A DNA stretch of 55,543 nucleotides from Verrucomicrobiota bacterium (GTDB taxonomy: Bacteria > Verrucomicrobiota > Verrucomicrobiia > Limisphaerales > J093), in contig VHCO01000020.1 of assembly GCA_016871715.1 (NCBI GenBank), forward strand, positions 1-55,543. Reading direction: 5' to 3'. Positions 35,551 through 44,698 of the stretch are shown in pieces. The number at the start of each line of letters is the position of its first letter. Position 1 is the stretch's first letter. The notes below the pieces were generated by a model. The model saw nothing but the letters and a program-made list of their open reading frames with translations, was not told where the DNA came from and did no database searches. A program made the translations under genes and the position numbers.

Positions 35551-35934
35551 ATGAATCATGCACTAAGTAGTCTTAGCGTGGCGCAACTTAAGAAGGCTAT
35601 CGCCCTGAAAGAGCGAATCGAGACTCTCGAGTCCGAGCTCGCAGCCCTCTTGGGTGCCCCCGCGGCCGCCACCACCACCGCCGCCGCGGCCGCCACCGCC
35701 ACCACCCCGAAACGCAAACGCACCATGTCGAAGGCAGCGCGCGCCCGCATCTCCGCGGCCCAACGCGCGCGTTGGGCGAAGCAGAAAAGCCGGCGCGGCG
35801 CCGCCGCCGCCGCCGCCGTGCCCAAGCGCAAACGCAAGTTCACCCCTGCCGCCCGCCGTCGCCTGCGCGCAGCCGTCAAAGAGAGATGGGCCCGCATCAA
35901 GGCTGCCGGCGGCACCAGCCTCAAGGGTAGCTAG
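35551..35934 (+). CDS. Histone H1-like, Ala/Lys/Arg-rich DNA-binding protein
   Basis: A 127-residue protein. Residues 1-36 are a short coiled coil (VAQLKKAIALKERIETLESE). An Ala/Thr linker follows, then two basic patches, each with a PKRKRK-like motif followed by an Arg/Ala helix (MSKAARARISAAQRARWAK; FTPAARRRLRAAVKERWARI). The duplicated RKRK-(A/S)ARxRxxAAxxxRWA layout is typical of verrucomicrobial nucleoid-associated or regulatory proteins. It should oligomerise and bind DNA without strong sequence preference; that role is inferred from composition. GC content of the linker is extreme, with runs of GCC and ACC codons. Confidence 0.65.
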   Translation: MNHALSSLSVAQLKKAIALKERIETLESELAALLGAPAAATTTAAAAATATTPKRKRTMSKAARARISAAQRARWAKQKSRRGAAAAAAVPKRKRKFTPAARRRLRAAVKERWARIKAAGGTSLKGS

Positions 35935-35985
35935 ATCCGCTCGACCGCTGACCGCGGAGCTGAACTCCGGCGGAAGGGTTGCGGT

Positions 35986-37365
35986 TTAGACAAACTTGCC
36001 TGGGTTCAGGATCCCGCGCGGATCCAAGGCGCGCTTGAGCTTGCGGTGCAAAGCCTGCACGCTCGGCGAAACGGCTTGGGGCCACCACCGTCGCTTGGCC
36101 AAGCCCACCCCGTGTTCACCCGTGATCACGCCGCCCCAGGCCAACACCTGCCGGAACAGGTCGTCGAGCGCCGCTTCGCTCCGCGCGCGCGCGCCAGGCT
36201 GGGTGAAGTCGACCATGACATTCACATGGATGTTGCCATCGCCGGCGTGGCCGAAGCAGGCAACCTGTAACCCATGGCGCCGCTGCAGCCGCGCCGCGAA
36301 GGCGAACAAGTCCTCCAACCGACTGCGCGGCACCGCCACGTCTTCGTTGAGTTTGGTGAGGCCCGTGTCACGCAGCGCGTAGGAAAACTCGCGACGCAAC
36401 TGCCATAACTGCTCGCAGGCCGCCGCGCCCAGCCCGCGCTCGACAAACCGTACCGGGACCCGGCGCACCGCGCGCTCGAGTAACCGCAGCTCCCGCCGCA
36501 CCGACTCCCGCTGGCCGTCGATCTCAACGATGATATGCGCCTGGCAGCCGGCCAACCGCCGACTCCCCGTGCGTTGCTGCGCCGCCGCCAGCGTGAACGC
36601 GTCCGCCACCTCGAGGGCGCAAGGGAGAAAACCGGCGGCGAAGATGGACTCAATCGCCCGCGCCGCGTCGGCCGAGCTCGACAAGCCCACCGCCAGACAG
36701 GCCCGCTCAGGGGGCAGCGGCAATAACTTGAGCGTGGCCTCCGTCACCACCCCCAGCAAACCTTCCGAGCCCACAAACAACCGGTTGAGGTCGAACCCGG
36801 TCTTGTTCTTGTGGGTGCGACTCCCCAACTCGAGCACGGTGCCATCCGCCAACACCACCTCGCTCCCCAACAGGTAATCGCGCGTCACCCCGTACTTGAG
36901 ACAGCGCGGCCCGCCGGCGTTGGTCACAATGTTGCCCCCCACAGTCGAGTCCCCGCGGCTGGCCGGGTCCGGAGGATAAAACAGCCCTCGGGCCTCGACC
37001 GCCGCCTGCAACCGTTGCGTGATCACCCCCGCCTGCACCACCGCCACAAAGTCCCCCGCGTGAATCTCCCGAATCCGATTCATCCGGGCTAACGACAACA
37101 CCACGCCGCCCCGCACCGGCACGCAACCGCCCACGTAACCGTGCCCCGCGCCGCGCGCAGTCACCGGAATCCGGTGGGCGTGAGCCGCCGCCAACAAGCG
37201 GGCTACCGAGGCCGTCGAGCGCGGCAAGGCCACCGCGTCCGGCAGGCGCTCGGCGAACCATTTGTCGCGCGCATGCTGCTCACGCGTGGCCTGGTCCCAC
37301 CTGAGTTCGCCCGCCGGGAGCGCGCGCTCGAGGCGGCGCAAGGCTTGACGCTGGCGCGGGTTCAT
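35986..37365 (-). CDS. FAD-binding oxidase of the GlcD / D-lactate dehydrogenase family
   Basis: A 459-residue flavoprotein that oxidises a 2-hydroxy acid such as glycolate or D-lactate. The FAD-binding PCMH/FAD_binding_4 domain has VTARGAGHGYVGG and DSTVGGNIVTNAGG. The C-terminal FAD-oxidase domain has CFGHAGDGNIHVN, with the conserved HxxDGNxH, and EHGVGLAKRRW. The start was set at 37365, since the longer reading frame is low-complexity Gly/Arg and overlaps DUF2007. It overlaps the upstream DUF2007 gene by four bases. No GlcE or GlcF partner is visible, so it is the single-subunit type. Confidence 0.86.
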   Translation of the reverse strand: MNPRQRQALRRLERALPAGELRWDQATREQHARDKWFAERLPDAVALPRSTASVARLLAAAHAHRIPVTARGAGHGYVGGCVPVRGGVVLSLARMNRIREIHAGDFVAVVQAGVITQRLQAAVEARGLFYPPDPASRGDSTVGGNIVTNAGGPRCLKYGVTRDYLLGSEVVLADGTVLELGSRTHKNKTGFDLNRLFVGSEGLLGVVTEATLKLLPLPPERACLAVGLSSSADAARAIESIFAAGFLPCALEVADAFTLAAAQQRTGSRRLAGCQAHIIVEIDGQRESVRRELRLLERAVRRVPVRFVERGLGAAACEQLWQLRREFSYALRDTGLTKLNEDVAVPRSRLEDLFAFAARLQRRHGLQVACFGHAGDGNIHVNVMVDFTQPGARARSEAALDDLFRQVLAWGGVITGEHGVGLAKRRWWPQAVSPSVQALHRKLKRALDPRGILNPGKFV

Positions 37366-37586
37366 GCGCCCGCCTCGCCGCGATCGGCGAGCAGCGCCTT
37401 CGCGTCCTCGGCCCGGTCCTCCGCCACCTGCACCTTTACGCCGCCCGCCGCCATTGCGTAGCCCTCGATACTCAACGCGGAGGTCTCGTGGGTGACCACC
37501 GCCGGAATGCTCGCCGCCTCGAGTCGCGAGCGCACCAGTTGCGCCTCGGCCGGGTTGAACGTGGTTAGCACCGTGATCAGTCGCAT
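37362..37586 (-). CDS. DUF2007 family small protein
   Basis: A 74-residue protein with the DUF2007 pattern: VLTTFNPAEAQLVRSRLEA, then IPAVVTHE and VKVQVAEDRAEDAKALL. Such proteins form a small alpha-beta fold of the GlnB-like type and are suspected signal-transducing or regulatory factors. It overlaps the FAD oxidase gene by four bases (TGATG) and is probably translated with it. ATG at 37586 was chosen as the first Met of the conserved region. Confidence 0.75.
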   Translation of the reverse strand: MRLITVLTTFNPAEAQLVRSRLEAASIPAVVTHETSALSIEGYAMAAGGVKVQVAEDRAEDAKALLADRGEAGA

Positions 37587-37719
37587 GACGCACAATGCCG
37601 AACCCGGCCGCCCCCGTCGAGCCCAACCTGGGCCGACCGACCCCGCCGCCAATCCTCAGCGAGGGACGAGCGCGGACGGCCGCCTCTCCCCAGCGGCTCA
37701 GGCCACCTCGCCCCGCGCG

Positions 37720-38739
37720 TCACGCGCGGGCGGCGGGCGCGAGCGGTTTGGGTTCGGCAAACACGATGATCCCAGCCCCCGTCTGGTGCAGGCTCATCAC
37801 CTGCACCTCCGCTTCGCGGCCGATCAGGCTCTGGCCATGATTCACCACCACCATCGTGCCGTCCCCGAGGTAGCCCACCCCCTGACCTTTGTCGCGCCCT
37901 TCCCGCACCACCTTCACCGTGACGGTGTCGCCCGGCAAGATCGCCGGCTTCAAGTGCCGCGCCAACTCGGTCAGGTTGACGCACGGCACCGACTGGAGCT
38001 CGGCGATCTTGCCGAGGTTGAAGTCGTTGGTGAATAGCTTGGCCCCCAACACGCGCGCCAACCGGACCAGCTTGCCATCGACGGTAGCTTCATCGGGAAA
38101 GTCGCCCTCGTGGATCTTCACCTCGGAGCGCGGGTGCCGCTGCAGCCGGTTGAGCAGCTCGAGCCCGCGCCGCCCTCGAGCCCGGCGCGCCGGATCGCTC
38201 GAGTCGGCGATTTGCTGGAGTTCCTTGAGCACGAACCGCGGCACCACCACCACACCCTCGAGGAACCGGCTCTCGATCAGGTCGGCGATCCGGCCATCGA
38301 TGATGACGCTGGTGTCCAACAGCAACAGGTTCTCGGGCTTGGTCTGCGACGCGAAGCGCACATAGGGAATGATCAGTGAGAAATCCTCCTTGTTGCTCCG
38401 CATCGCCAAGACCATCCCGATGTAGCCAAAGCCCAAGAACAGCGCCAGCCGAATCAACCACCGCACCCGCTCTTCCTCGACATGATCGAACAGGCCCGAC
38501 CGATCCACCATCCACGCAATCGCCGTCCCGAGGAACAAACCAAAGGTGGCGGCGGAAAAGGCCCGCAGCGAGAAACCCTTGAGCATCTCATCGAAAGCGA
38601 TCATCAACCCCCCGAAGCCGAACCCGGCCAAGGCGCCCCACTGCCACGCGCCAAACAAATCCGGCTGCACCTCGCTCACCGCGTAGCCGCCGAGCGTGCA
38701 CAGCGCCAAGAACAACAGCCGAATGATCCACAGGGACAT
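37720..38739 (-). CDS. PIN-TRAM membrane protein (YacL-like)
   Basis: A 339-residue protein. The first 125 residues contain about four hydrophobic membrane segments (LWIIRLLFLALCTLGGYA, and LIRLALFLGFGYIGMVLA further on). A PIN nuclease domain follows, with LLLDTSVIIDGR carrying the first acidic residue and TNDFNLGKIAEL a later one. A C-terminal TRAM domain (DTVTVKVVREGRDKGQGVGYL) suggests RNA binding. Homologues are called YacL. The exact substrate is unknown; RNA binding or cleavage at the membrane is inferred from the domains. It ends 133 bp before DUF2007 and starts 3 bp after the MlaD stop. Confidence 0.82.
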   Translation of the reverse strand: MSLWIIRLLFLALCTLGGYAVSEVQPDLFGAWQWGALAGFGFGGLMIAFDEMLKGFSLRAFSAATFGLFLGTAIAWMVDRSGLFDHVEEERVRWLIRLALFLGFGYIGMVLAMRSNKEDFSLIIPYVRFASQTKPENLLLLDTSVIIDGRIADLIESRFLEGVVVVPRFVLKELQQIADSSDPARRARGRRGLELLNRLQRHPRSEVKIHEGDFPDEATVDGKLVRLARVLGAKLFTNDFNLGKIAELQSVPCVNLTELARHLKPAILPGDTVTVKVVREGRDKGQGVGYLGDGTMVVVNHGQSLIGREAEVQVMSLHQTGAGIIVFAEPKPLAPAARA

Positions 38740-38742
38740 GAC

Positions 38743-39738
38743 TCAAAGGCGCCGTTCCGGAAATAAGGGCGACGGACGGCGCGGGGTGGCGGTGGTGGGC
38801 TTGGGTTTGTACAAGAGACCGAAGCGGGCCAGGTTGCTGCTAACCACGGCCAGGTTGCTGAGCGTGAGCTGCATTTGGGCGCGGAGTTGGTCGTCCTGCA
38901 ACAGGCCGCCGGCCAAGCCGCGCCCCGACTGCAGATCGCGCAACAGACCGTTCACTCGCTCGGTGGCTTCCTCGATCTGGTCCAAGGCGGCGCCGAGTTG
39001 GCCGCGATTGGTCTGCAGGGTCGCTTGCAGATCGGCCGCCAACCGGTTGAGCTGTTCCGAAAAGCCCACCAAGTTGCTGATGCCAGCGCCCACCCCAGCC
39101 GCGTTGTCCACAACCAACCCATGCAAATCGGTCACCACCCCGCCCACGTCCTCCACCGTGCGCAGGGCCCGCTCGGATAACCGGCGGAAGTTGGCAAAGG
39201 TGTTGGTCAAATTCACCAAGTTCTCCTCCGACAGCAGCGTCCGGTCCAACCGCACCACCGCTTGGTTGAGCTGGGCGGCGGTCTCATCCACCCGGTTCAG
39301 GAACCCGGTCGCCGCCCGCGCCGCCTCCTGCAAGTTGAACGGCTCCTCGCACGCCACGATCGCCTTGTGCTCCAGGCGCGGACCCTTGTTGTCGCCCGGC
39401 ATGATGGACACATATTGGTCCCCCAAGAACCCGGCCTGCTCGATGGCGAAGGTGGCGTCGCGGTGGATGACGAAATCGCGCGAGATGCGCAAATGGACGA
39501 TCACCTCGCGCCCGCTCGGCGTCAGCTCGCTCTGCTGCACGCTGCCCACCTGCACCCCCGCCATCAACACCGCCGCGCCCCGCTTGATCCCGCCCACATT
39601 GCGCGTCTTCAGCAGCAGCTCGTAGCTCGGCTTGAACCAGGAGGCGCCCTTGCTGAACTGAATGAGCAACGCCGCCGCCAAAACCAGCGCAATGAACACA
39701 AACAACCCTACCTTCCACTCGAGGCGCTTGGCGCTCAT
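38743..39738 (-). CDS. mlaD: MCE-domain lipid-binding protein (MlaD-like)
   Basis: A 331-residue protein with one N-terminal transmembrane segment (VGLFVFIALVLAAALLI). An MCE domain follows (about 38-115) with VGGIKRGAAVLMAGVQVG and LGDQYVSIMPG. The remaining 200 residues are long helices likely to form a coiled coil. It is the substrate-binding part of an Mla-type ABC transporter that moves phospholipids between membranes. It is about twice as long as E. coli MlaD. Its start overlaps the MlaF stop by four bases. Confidence 0.85.
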   Translation of the reverse strand: MSAKRLEWKVGLFVFIALVLAAALLIQFSKGASWFKPSYELLLKTRNVGGIKRGAAVLMAGVQVGSVQQSELTPSGREVIVHLRISRDFVIHRDATFAIEQAGFLGDQYVSIMPGDNKGPRLEHKAIVACEEPFNLQEAARAATGFLNRVDETAAQLNQAVVRLDRTLLSEENLVNLTNTFANFRRLSERALRTVEDVGGVVTDLHGLVVDNAAGVGAGISNLVGFSEQLNRLAADLQATLQTNRGQLGAALDQIEEATERVNGLLRDLQSGRGLAGGLLQDDQLRAQMQLTLSNLAVVSSNLARFGLLYKPKPTTATPRRPSPLFPERRL

Positions 39739-40490
39739 ATCTGGATTTCCTTCGGATCCGAGATCCCATGGACGAACCGGTGCACCACCGGGTCCGTCGA
39801 ATTGAAGATCGTCTCCGGCGTCCCGCTGGTGTAGATGCGACCCTGGTGCAGCAGCAGAATGCGCTGCCCCACCCGCTGCACACTCCGCATGTCATGCGTC
39901 ACCACCACCGAGGTCACGCGCAACTGGTCGCGCACCCGAACGATCAACTGATCGATGCTGTCGGCCACAATCGGATCCAACCCCGTCGTCGGTTCGTCAT
40001 ACAGCACGATCCCCGGCCGGTAAACGATCGCCCGGGCCAACCCCACCCGCTTGCGCATGCCGCCCGAGAGTTCCGCCGGCTTCTTGCCCTGCGTGCCCCG
40101 CAGGTCCACCAACGCCAAGGCTTCGTCCACCCGCCGCGCCCGTTCCGCCGCGCTCAGCCCCGGCTCGCGCCGCAAGCCAAAGCCGACATTCTCCGCGACG
40201 GTCATCGAGTCGAACAACGCCGCGCTCTGAAACAGCATGCCGAACTTCCGCCGGACCTCGAGTAACGCGCGCTCGTTCAACCGCGCAATGTCCACTCCTT
40301 CGATCCGCACCGCGCCCGCATCGGGGCTCATCAAGCCGATCAGATGCTTCAGCAGGATGCTCTTCCCACAACCGCTCCGGCCGATAATGACCACCGATTC
40401 CCCAGCCTCGATGCTCAAATCCACCCCGGCCAGCACTCGCTGCGCGCCGAAGCTCTTGGCCAGCGCTTGGACTTCAATAGCCGGTGGCAT
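39735..40490 (-). CDS. mlaF: ABC transporter ATP-binding protein (MlaF-like)
   Basis: A 251-residue ATPase of the Mla system, working with MlaE and MlaD. Walker A is GRSGCGKS (37-44), the signature is LSGGMRKRVGLARA, and Walker B is IVLYDEPTTGLDP. The signature LSGGMRKR is the form used in MlaF and relatives. It overlaps the mlaE gene by 17 bp and the mlaD gene by 4 bp, which marks a tightly coupled operon. Confidence 0.92.
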   Translation of the reverse strand: MPPAIEVQALAKSFGAQRVLAGVDLSIEAGESVVIIGRSGCGKSILLKHLIGLMSPDAGAVRIEGVDIARLNERALLEVRRKFGMLFQSAALFDSMTVAENVGFGLRREPGLSAAERARRVDEALALVDLRGTQGKKPAELSGGMRKRVGLARAIVYRPGIVLYDEPTTGLDPIVADSIDQLIVRVRDQLRVTSVVVTHDMRSVQRVGQRILLLHQGRIYTSGTPETIFNSTDPVVHRFVHGISDPKEIQI

Positions 40491-41259
40491 AGGCCAATTG
40501 GCTCAGGAACATCGTCAGAAAGAAATTGCTGATCAGAATCGTGATCGAAGCATAAACGACCGCCTCGGTGGTGGCCCGGCCTACGCCTTCGGCCCCTTCG
40601 CGGCAGTTCATCCCCTTGTAACAACTGATCGTAGCCACAATGGCCCCGAAAACGAACGACTTGGTCAGCCCAATCGAGATGTCCGTCACCTCGGTGTACC
40701 GGACCATGTTGTGCCACGAATAGGCCGCATCGATCCCCAGCAATCCCACCCCCACCGCGTAGGCCGCCCCGATCCCAATCGCAATCGACTCGACCGTCAG
40801 CAGCGGCAGCGCAATCATCGTCGCCAGCAACCGCGGCACCAACAAGTAATCCACCGGATGCGCCGCCAGCGTCCGTAAGGCGTCAATCTGCTCGGTCACC
40901 CGCATCGTCCCCAGCTCGGCTGCCATCGCCGCCCCCACCCGCCCCGCCACCATCAGCGCCGTCAACACCGGCCCCAGCTCGCTCCCCATCGACACACTCA
41001 CCACCGCCAGCGTGGCCGTGTCCATCTTGACCTTATGGAACTGAAAGTAGGTCTGGGCGCAGAGCACCATGCCCGTGAACGCGCCGGTCACCAGCACCAC
41101 CGACTGCGACTTCACCCCCACGAAGTACAACTGGTAAAGCAAATCCCCAAACGCCGGCCGGCGCCGCACTGCCGAGCCCAACGCCTCGTAGCACAGCAAC
41201 CCGTAGCGCCCGAGCCCCTCGAGCTGCTGCTGCACCAGCGCTTTGACATCCGTAATCAT
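40474..41259 (-). CDS. mlaE: Mla-type ABC transporter permease (MlaE-like)
   Basis: A 261-residue membrane protein with five or six hydrophobic segments. It carries the MlaE signature region SELGPVLTALMVAGRVGAAMAAELGTMRVTEQ (only partly quoted here as GPVLTALMVAGRVG, AAELGTMRVTEQIDAL). It forms the membrane path of the lipid transporter with MlaF and MlaD. The start was set at MITDVKAL, since the upstream Met adds only a short Gly/Arg stretch. It heads the minus-strand operon mlaE-mlaF-mlaD-yacL. Confidence 0.9.
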   Translation of the reverse strand: MITDVKALVQQQLEGLGRYGLLCYEALGSAVRRRPAFGDLLYQLYFVGVKSQSVVLVTGAFTGMVLCAQTYFQFHKVKMDTATLAVVSVSMGSELGPVLTALMVAGRVGAAMAAELGTMRVTEQIDALRTLAAHPVDYLLVPRLLATMIALPLLTVESIAIGIGAAYAVGVGLLGIDAAYSWHNMVRYTEVTDISIGLTKSFVFGAIVATISCYKGMNCREGAEGVGRATTEAVVYASITILISNFFLTMFLSQLAYATGY

Positions 41260-41933
41260 GCCGCAACGGCCCGCTCCCACCATGAAGCGGGGAGTCGAAT
41301 GCGTCGCAGACTAGCACAACCGGTCGACGTTGGCGAGTCCGCTCTTGCCCTGGCCGGCATCCCAGTATGCCTCCAACCCACAAGGCCCGGTAGCTCCGGC
41401 CAAAGCGCCGCTTGCCCCGGTGCACAGAACCAACGTAGCGTCGAGCGCCAGTTTGCCCGTAGTTCCGCCCCGCGCCGAGCCCCAGAGGGCTAGCGCCTCC
41501 TTGAGGAGGTTGCTCGCTCCCGTCCGCCCGGTTGAGGCCCCTATCCATCCCGGCCAGCCCACGGCCGCATCGGGTAGCGCAGGATTGCGTCCTGCCGTAT
41601 CGCAGATTTCTAACCTGCCAGGCGCGCCCCCACTGCGAACACGCTGCCGATTGGAAATCGGCGATACAGCAGGTCAGAAACCTGCGCTACGAACTGCTGC
41701 CGCTCCTCGCTCACGCGGTTGCCAGTTAACTCCTACGCAACCTCCTTCGTGCCATAGGTTCCGACGCCAGGACCAGCGCTTCGCGGGACTCGCGCCAGTG
41801 CAGTTCTGTTCAGTTCCTGCGCCGGCCCGCCGACCTTACCCGCCTCTGGGACCATTCCAGTCCCTGGGCCTGGGGCCGGGGCCGGGCACCTTTCACGTTT
41901 CCAAGCCAAGGCGCCTGCCGTAGGTTGCCGGCC
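41260..41933. other. Intergenic region between divergent mlaE and proA
   Basis: About 670 bp without a recognisable gene. It separates the minus-strand mla operon from the plus-strand proA gene, so promoters for both should lie here, but none is clear. An open frame through it shows no family features and was rejected. The main structure is the palindromic repeat at 41574-41690. Confidence 0.6.
41574..41690. repeat. 117-bp palindromic element with GTAGCGCAGG/CCTGCGCTAC ends
   Basis: Perfect 10-base inverted ends. Inside, at least three hairpins follow in series: GCAGGA-TTGCG-TCCTGC, CCGATT-GGA-AATCGG and GCAGGT-CAGAA-ACCTGC. It has the form of a MITE-like or REP-like element and resembles those at 7477 and 10885. 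Confidence 0.75.
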
Positions 41934-43226
41934 ATGACAATGAGTCTGACCGAGCAGATGACGGAATTGGCGCGGCAAGCGAAGTCGGCTGCGCGCGACT
42001 TGGCTCGCCTCAGCCGCGCGGAGAAAGACGGATGTTTGTTGGCCATGGCGGAAGCGCTCGAACGCCGCGCGCCCGAGCTCGAGGCCGCCAACGCGCTCGA
42101 CCTCGAGGCCGGGGGACGGGCGGGGCTTTCCACGGCGATGCTGGACCGGCTCAAGCTGGACGGGAAACGGATTGCCGGGATGGCGCGGGGCTTGCGGGAG
42201 GTGGCCGCCTTGCCGGATCCGGTCGGGCGCCAGCTCGAGGAACGGGTTCGGCCCAACGGCTTACGATTGCAGAAGGTGACGACCCCGATCGGGGTGATCG
42301 TGATCATCTACGAGTCGCGCCCGAACGTGACGGCAGACGCGGCGGGGCTGTGCTTCAAGTCGGGCAACGCCGCCATTTTGCGCGGGGGCAAGGAGGCCTT
42401 GCACTCGAACCGGCTCATCGCTTCGATCTTGGTCGAGGCAGGGCGGGCGCAGTTGGCGGGATTCCCGGCACACGCGATTCAGTTGGTGCAGACTCCCGAG
42501 CGCGAGGCGATCCGGGAACTCCTCGCGCTCACCCAGTACGTGGATCTGTGCATGCCCCGGGGGGGCGAAGGCCTGATCCGGGCCGTGGCGGAGTGCTCGA
42601 AGGTGCCGGTGATCAAGCATTACAAGGGCGTCTGCCACGTGTTCGTCGATGCGGCGGCGGACTTGGGCATGGCAGAGGCCATTGTGCTCAACGCCAAGTG
42701 CCAGCGACCGGCCGTCTGCAACGCCATGGAAACGCTCCTCATCGATCGCGCGCTGGCGGACGGGTTCGTGCCGGTCGTCGCCCGCGCGTTGACCGCCCAA
42801 CGCGTGCAGTTGCGAGTCGACGCCGCCGCGCGAGCGATCGTCGAGCGGGCCGCCCTCGATCCCGCGCCCGACCTGCGGGAGGCGACCGAGCAGGACTATT
42901 ACACCGAGTACAACGACCTCATTCTCAACGTGCGCCTCGTCGCGGGCCTGGGCGAGGCCATCGACCACATTAACCAGTACGGCTCCGCCCACTCGGACAG
43001 CATCGTCACCCAAGACGAATCGCGGGCGCGCCGGTTTCTGGCTGAGGTGGACTCTGCCGCGGTCTATTGGAATGCCTCGACCCGGTTCACCGACGGCGGC
43101 GAGTTCGGCCTGGGCGCGGAGATCGGCATCAGCACCGACAAGATTGGCGCGCGTGGTCCGATGGGCCTCGAAGAGTTGACCAGCTATAAATGGCTGGGCT
43201 TGGGCACCGGCCAGGTGCGGCGCTGA
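41934..43226 (+). CDS. proA: Glutamate-5-semialdehyde dehydrogenase (gamma-glutamyl phosphate reductase)
   Basis: A 430-residue cytoplasmic enzyme of proline synthesis. It reduces gamma-glutamyl phosphate with NADPH to glutamate semialdehyde. Seen: the TPIGVIVIIYESRPNV block, LRGGKEALHSN, MPRGGEGLI, and the catalytic Cys262 in QRPAVCNAMETLLI. The C-terminal STDKIGARGPMGLEELTSYK is characteristic. The length is normal. proB is not in the window. ATG at 41934 is the first in-frame ATG; MSLTEQ at 41940 is an alternative start. Confidence 0.95.
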   Translation: MTMSLTEQMTELARQAKSAARDLARLSRAEKDGCLLAMAEALERRAPELEAANALDLEAGGRAGLSTAMLDRLKLDGKRIAGMARGLREVAALPDPVGRQLEERVRPNGLRLQKVTTPIGVIVIIYESRPNVTADAAGLCFKSGNAAILRGGKEALHSNRLIASILVEAGRAQLAGFPAHAIQLVQTPEREAIRELLALTQYVDLCMPRGGEGLIRAVAECSKVPVIKHYKGVCHVFVDAAADLGMAEAIVLNAKCQRPAVCNAMETLLIDRALADGFVPVVARALTAQRVQLRVDAAARAIVERAALDPAPDLREATEQDYYTEYNDLILNVRLVAGLGEAIDHINQYGSAHSDSIVTQDESRARRFLAEVDSAAVYWNASTRFTDGGEFGLGAEIGISTDKIGARGPMGLEELTSYKWLGLGTGQVRR

Positions 43227-43301
43227 GGGCGAGCGCGATCGGGGCGCGCCCAAGCCGCCAGAACGCTTGTCAGAGCCACCGCCCTGCGCCAGAGTCGGGG
43301 C

Positions 43302-44696
43302 GTGCGCGCAGCGGCGCAACATGAGTGGGCGCAGAGCGCCGAGCCGGGCGCGACGGCCGCCACGATTCGGGCGGCGTTGCCCCCAGGCGGACTGTTTGCC
43401 GAGCAGGCCTGGCGCATCGGGCTAGGGCCGTTCCCGTTAGGGGAGGAACTGGCGGCCGAACTCGAGAGCCTCGGCCGCGCGCTGCTCCAATTCAATCGCG
43501 CGGTCAACTTGTTGTACCGGCTGAGCGTGGCAGGCCGCCAACCCGGCTGGGTGGCGGAGTGGCTGGACCGCGGCAAGCCGCCTGAACTGATCGAACTCGA
43601 ACGCCATCAGACCTTCAAACACGAACTCCCGCGAGTCATCCGACCCGACATCCTCTTGACCGAAGACGGCTGGAGCATCACGGAACTGGACGCGGTGCCT
43701 GGCGGCATCGGACTCACCGCCTGGCTCAACCGTGCCTACGCACAGAACGCCGGGCCGGGAATGCGGCGGGCGGAGGTCGTCGACCTGGGCGAGCCAGTTG
43801 GGGGCGGCGGCCCGTTGGGCGGCGATGCGGGCATGCTCGACGGTTTCGCCGCCATCTTCGGGGAAGCGCCGCGCGTGCACATCGTGGTCTCTGAGGAGGC
43901 GCGCGCCTATCGCCCCGAGATGCTCTGGTTAGCCGAGCAACTCGGGCCCAGATTCCACGTGCGCACCGCCAACTTCGCGGGCTTTGCCGACGGCGATGCC
44001 GTCTATCGGTTCTTCGAGTTGTTCGACCTGGCCAATGTGCCCTGCGCCGCGCCGCTCTTCGCGGGGGCGGTGGCGCGGCGGTGGCGCCTGACGCCGCCGC
44101 CCAAACCGGTCTTCGAGGAGAAGCTGCTCTTGGCCCTGCTCTGGAATCGGAACCTGCAGAGTTTCTGGCGGCAAGAGCTGGGCGCGGCTTTCTTCCGCCG
44201 ACTGCTCGAACATGTACCGTACACGTGGGTGGTGGATCCGGCGCCGCTGCCGCCGCAGGCATCGATTCCCGAGTTGGGCTTGACCGATTGGCAACAGCTC
44301 AAGACGCTCTCCCAGCGCGAGCGCAATCTCATCCTGAAAGTCTCGGGCTTCGCCGACTCGGCCTGGGGCGCCCGCAGCGTGGCGCTGGGCAGCGACCTCT
44401 CGGCGGGCGACTGGAGCGCGGCGGTCGACGCGGCCTTAGCTGGTTCCGCGCGCAACCCGTGGGTCCTCCAACGCTACCACCGGCCCCGCGTGGTGACGTC
44501 GGCTTGGTACGATTTCGCGCGCGACCAGGCCGTCGCGATGACGGCGCGCGTGCGGTTGTGTCCGTATTACTTTGTGGTGGGGGATGGCGACGCGGCGCGG
44601 GCGCGGCTGGGGGGTGTCTTGGCAACCCTCTGTCCCGCGGACAAGAAGATCATCCACGGCATGCGCGACGCGATCCTGGTGCCGTGCCAGGTCTGA
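43302..44696 (+). CDS. Circularly permuted ATP-grasp-like protein of unknown function
   Basis: A 464-residue protein starting with GTG. The N-terminal half has RPDILLTEDGWSITELDAVP, like the substrate region of glutathionylspermidine-synthase-type ATP-grasp enzymes. The C-terminal half has NLILKVSGFADSAWGARSV and NPWVLQRYH, like the glycine loop and the ATP-binding strand of circularly permuted ATP-grasp domains. It probably joins a carboxylate to an amine or phosphorylates a substrate, but the target is unknown. It lies 75 bp after proA and 2 bp before marC, so these may share a transcript. Confidence 0.6.
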   Translation: MRAAAQHEWAQSAEPGATAATIRAALPPGGLFAEQAWRIGLGPFPLGEELAAELESLGRALLQFNRAVNLLYRLSVAGRQPGWVAEWLDRGKPPELIELERHQTFKHELPRVIRPDILLTEDGWSITELDAVPGGIGLTAWLNRAYAQNAGPGMRRAEVVDLGEPVGGGGPLGGDAGMLDGFAAIFGEAPRVHIVVSEEARAYRPEMLWLAEQLGPRFHVRTANFAGFADGDAVYRFFELFDLANVPCAAPLFAGAVARRWRLTPPPKPVFEEKLLLALLWNRNLQSFWRQELGAAFFRRLLEHVPYTWVVDPAPLPPQASIPELGLTDWQQLKTLSQRERNLILKVSGFADSAWGARSVALGSDLSAGDWSAAVDAALAGSARNPWVLQRYHRPRVVTSAWYDFARDQAVAMTARVRLCPYYFVVGDGDAARARLGGVLATLCPADKKIIHGMRDAILVPCQV

Positions 44697-44698
44697 CC

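Noticed and set aside
41330..41923. 197-codon plus-strand open frame upstream of proA
   Set aside because: It runs through the palindromic repeat, has Pro/Arg/Ser-rich random composition and no domain.
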